Source: Eubacteriales Family XIII. Incertae Sedis bacterium
Lineage (GTDB): Bacteria; Bacillota; Clostridia; Peptostreptococcales; Anaerovoracaceae
Assembly: GCA_031276775.1 (NCBI GenBank)
Contig: JAISML010000094.1
Coordinates: forward strand, 1-13,036
DNA: 13,036 nt
Direction of reading: 5' to 3'
Part shown: piece by piece, positions 12,169 through 13,036 of the stretch
How positions within the stretch are numbered: the stretch's first letter is position 1
How the letters are laid out: every line of letters begins with the position of its first letter
The notes under the pieces: generated by a model
What the model was told of the DNA's origin: nothing
Database searches by the model: none
The model's input: the letters and a program-made list of their open reading frames with translations, nothing else
Program-made: the position numbers and the translations under genes

Positions 12169-13036
12169 TTGAGAGGATATATACTTAGAAGGCTGGTCAT
12201 TTCGGTGGTTACGATCTGGATCATCGCCACCTGCAGCTTTTTCCTGCTCCACGCGTTGCCGGGCAATCCGTTTGCTTCGCAGAAACTGATGAGTCGGGAA
12301 ATGCTGGACAACATGATGTCCTATTACGGACTAAACAAACCGATCATGGAACAATACCAAATCTTCATGAAAAATCTGATGCGGGGCGATTTCGGTTATT
12401 CCATCAAATATGTGGGTCAATCCGTGAATCATGTGATTGCGCAGACATTTCCGGTGTCCGCCCGACTTGGGGCGCAGGCCTATCTGCTCAGCTTTCCGGC
12501 CGGCGTCTTTTTCGGGATCGTCGCCGCAAGAAGGAGAGGCAAACCGATCGATTACGGACTGGTTGCCTTTTCCGTCGTCGGCATATCCGTACCTGCTTTC
12601 GTGCTTGCCTCTTTGCTTCAATACGTATTTGCCATTCGGCTCGGATGGTTGCCGGTGGCGCAGTGGCGCAGCTTCGCTTACACCATTCTTCCGACCTTGG
12701 CTCTGTCCATGGGGGTCGTTGCAGGCAAGACCAAAGTGATGCGCACGCTGATGCTTGAGATCACGTCCGAGGATTACGTGAAAACGGCGAAAGCGAAAGG
12801 CTTGTCCGCATCAGGAATCGTATGGCGCCATCAAATTCGCAATGCCATCATTCCCATGATCCCGTCGATCGGCATGGAAATCGTCGCGCTGCTTATGGGT
12901 TCTTTTGTCGTGGAAAAAATCTTCGCGATCCCCGGCATCGGCGCGTATTTTGTCAGCTCGGTGCAGAGCTTGGACTATACGATGACACTCGGGCTGACCG
13001 TGTTTTTCGGCGTTTTTGTGGTGAGCGCAAATTTTA
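12169..13036 (+). CDS. ABC transporter permease, DppB/OppB type (3' end beyond window)
   Basis: The frame is open from a TTG start at 12169 to the right edge, giving 289 residues without a stop, so the C-terminus is missing. The start MRGYILRRLVISVVTIWIIATCSFFLLHALPGNPF is typical of the first-position permeases of dipeptide/oligopeptide/nickel importers (PF00528 with the DppB/OppB N-terminal segment). RGDFGYSIKYVGQSVNHVI and FPVSARLGAQAYLLSFPAGVFFGIVAARRRG follow, as does the cytoplasmic EAA loop near residues 201-225 (EDYVKTAKAKGLSASGIVWRHQIRNA), which contacts the ATPase. IFAIPGIGAYFVSSVQSLDYTMTLGLTVFFG closes the visible part. A GGAGGAG ribosome binding site lies five bases before the start. 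The gene follows the binding-protein gene and should be followed outside the window by a second permease and ATPase genes. Confidence 0.92.
   Translation, partial: MRGYILRRLVISVVTIWIIATCSFFLLHALPGNPFASQKLMSREMLDNMMSYYGLNKPIMEQYQIFMKNLMRGDFGYSIKYVGQSVNHVIAQTFPVSARLGAQAYLLSFPAGVFFGIVAARRRGKPIDYGLVAFSVVGISVPAFVLASLLQYVFAIRLGWLPVAQWRSFAYTILPTLALSMGVVAGKTKVMRTLMLEITSEDYVKTAKAKGLSASGIVWRHQIRNAIIPMIPSIGMEIVALLMGSFVVEKIFAIPGIGAYFVSSVQSLDYTMTLGLTVFFGVFVVSANF

Overview
The window reads as ordinary chromosomal DNA from a fairly GC-rich, probably Gram-positive (Firmicutes/Clostridia-like) bacterium. This is an inference from gene content: a lipobox-bearing substrate-binding lipoprotein, a membrane-anchored GH25 muramidase, a PgcA-type phosphoglucomutase, a PiT/DUF47 phosphate pair, strong AGGAGG-type ribosome binding sites and some TTG starts. 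I see no rRNA, tRNA, CRISPR array, transposase or phage structural gene.

Layout. (1) 2-310: the C-terminal end of a Y-family DNA polymerase (DinB-like), entering from the left edge. (2) 489-2198: two plus-strand membrane proteins, a DUF308/HdeD-like protein and an AI-2E-family (PerM/YdiK-like) transporter. (3) 2199-2350: a convergent intergenic stretch with a three-copy 13-bp tandem repeat and a 28-bp-period direct repeat that reaches into the end of the next gene. (4) 2351-3037, minus strand: 5-formyltetrahydrofolate cyclo-ligase carrying an unusual inserted segment. (5) 3038-3418: a divergent intergenic region with a long perfect inverted repeat, outward promoters and a folded leader. (6) 3419-9585: six tightly packed plus-strand genes that look like one operon: PiT phosphate transporter, DUF47/PhoU-like partner, RdgB (ITPase), YihY/BrkB membrane protein, phosphoglucomutase/phosphomannomutase and a GH25 lysozyme. 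(7) 9586-9746: an A-rich tract followed by an inverted repeat lying over a good promoter. (8) 9747-13036: a YheO-PAS/HTH regulator, a peptide-type ABC substrate-binding lipoprotein and a DppB/OppB-type permease that runs off the right edge.

How the genes fit together. The operon starts with phosphate import and its DUF47 partner, then nucleotide-pool cleaning, sugar-phosphate interconversion (precursors of cell envelope glycans) and a peptidoglycan hydrolase; a link to phosphate use and envelope growth is possible but inferred. The last block looks like a regulator gene followed by a peptide or amino-acid uptake system.

I found no convincing new multi-gene system. The items most worth a second look are small: the inverted-repeat operator/promoter at 9653-9703, the lysine-rich in-frame extension after the GH25 stop codon, the insertion inside the cyclo-ligase, and the structured elements between 3038 and 3418.
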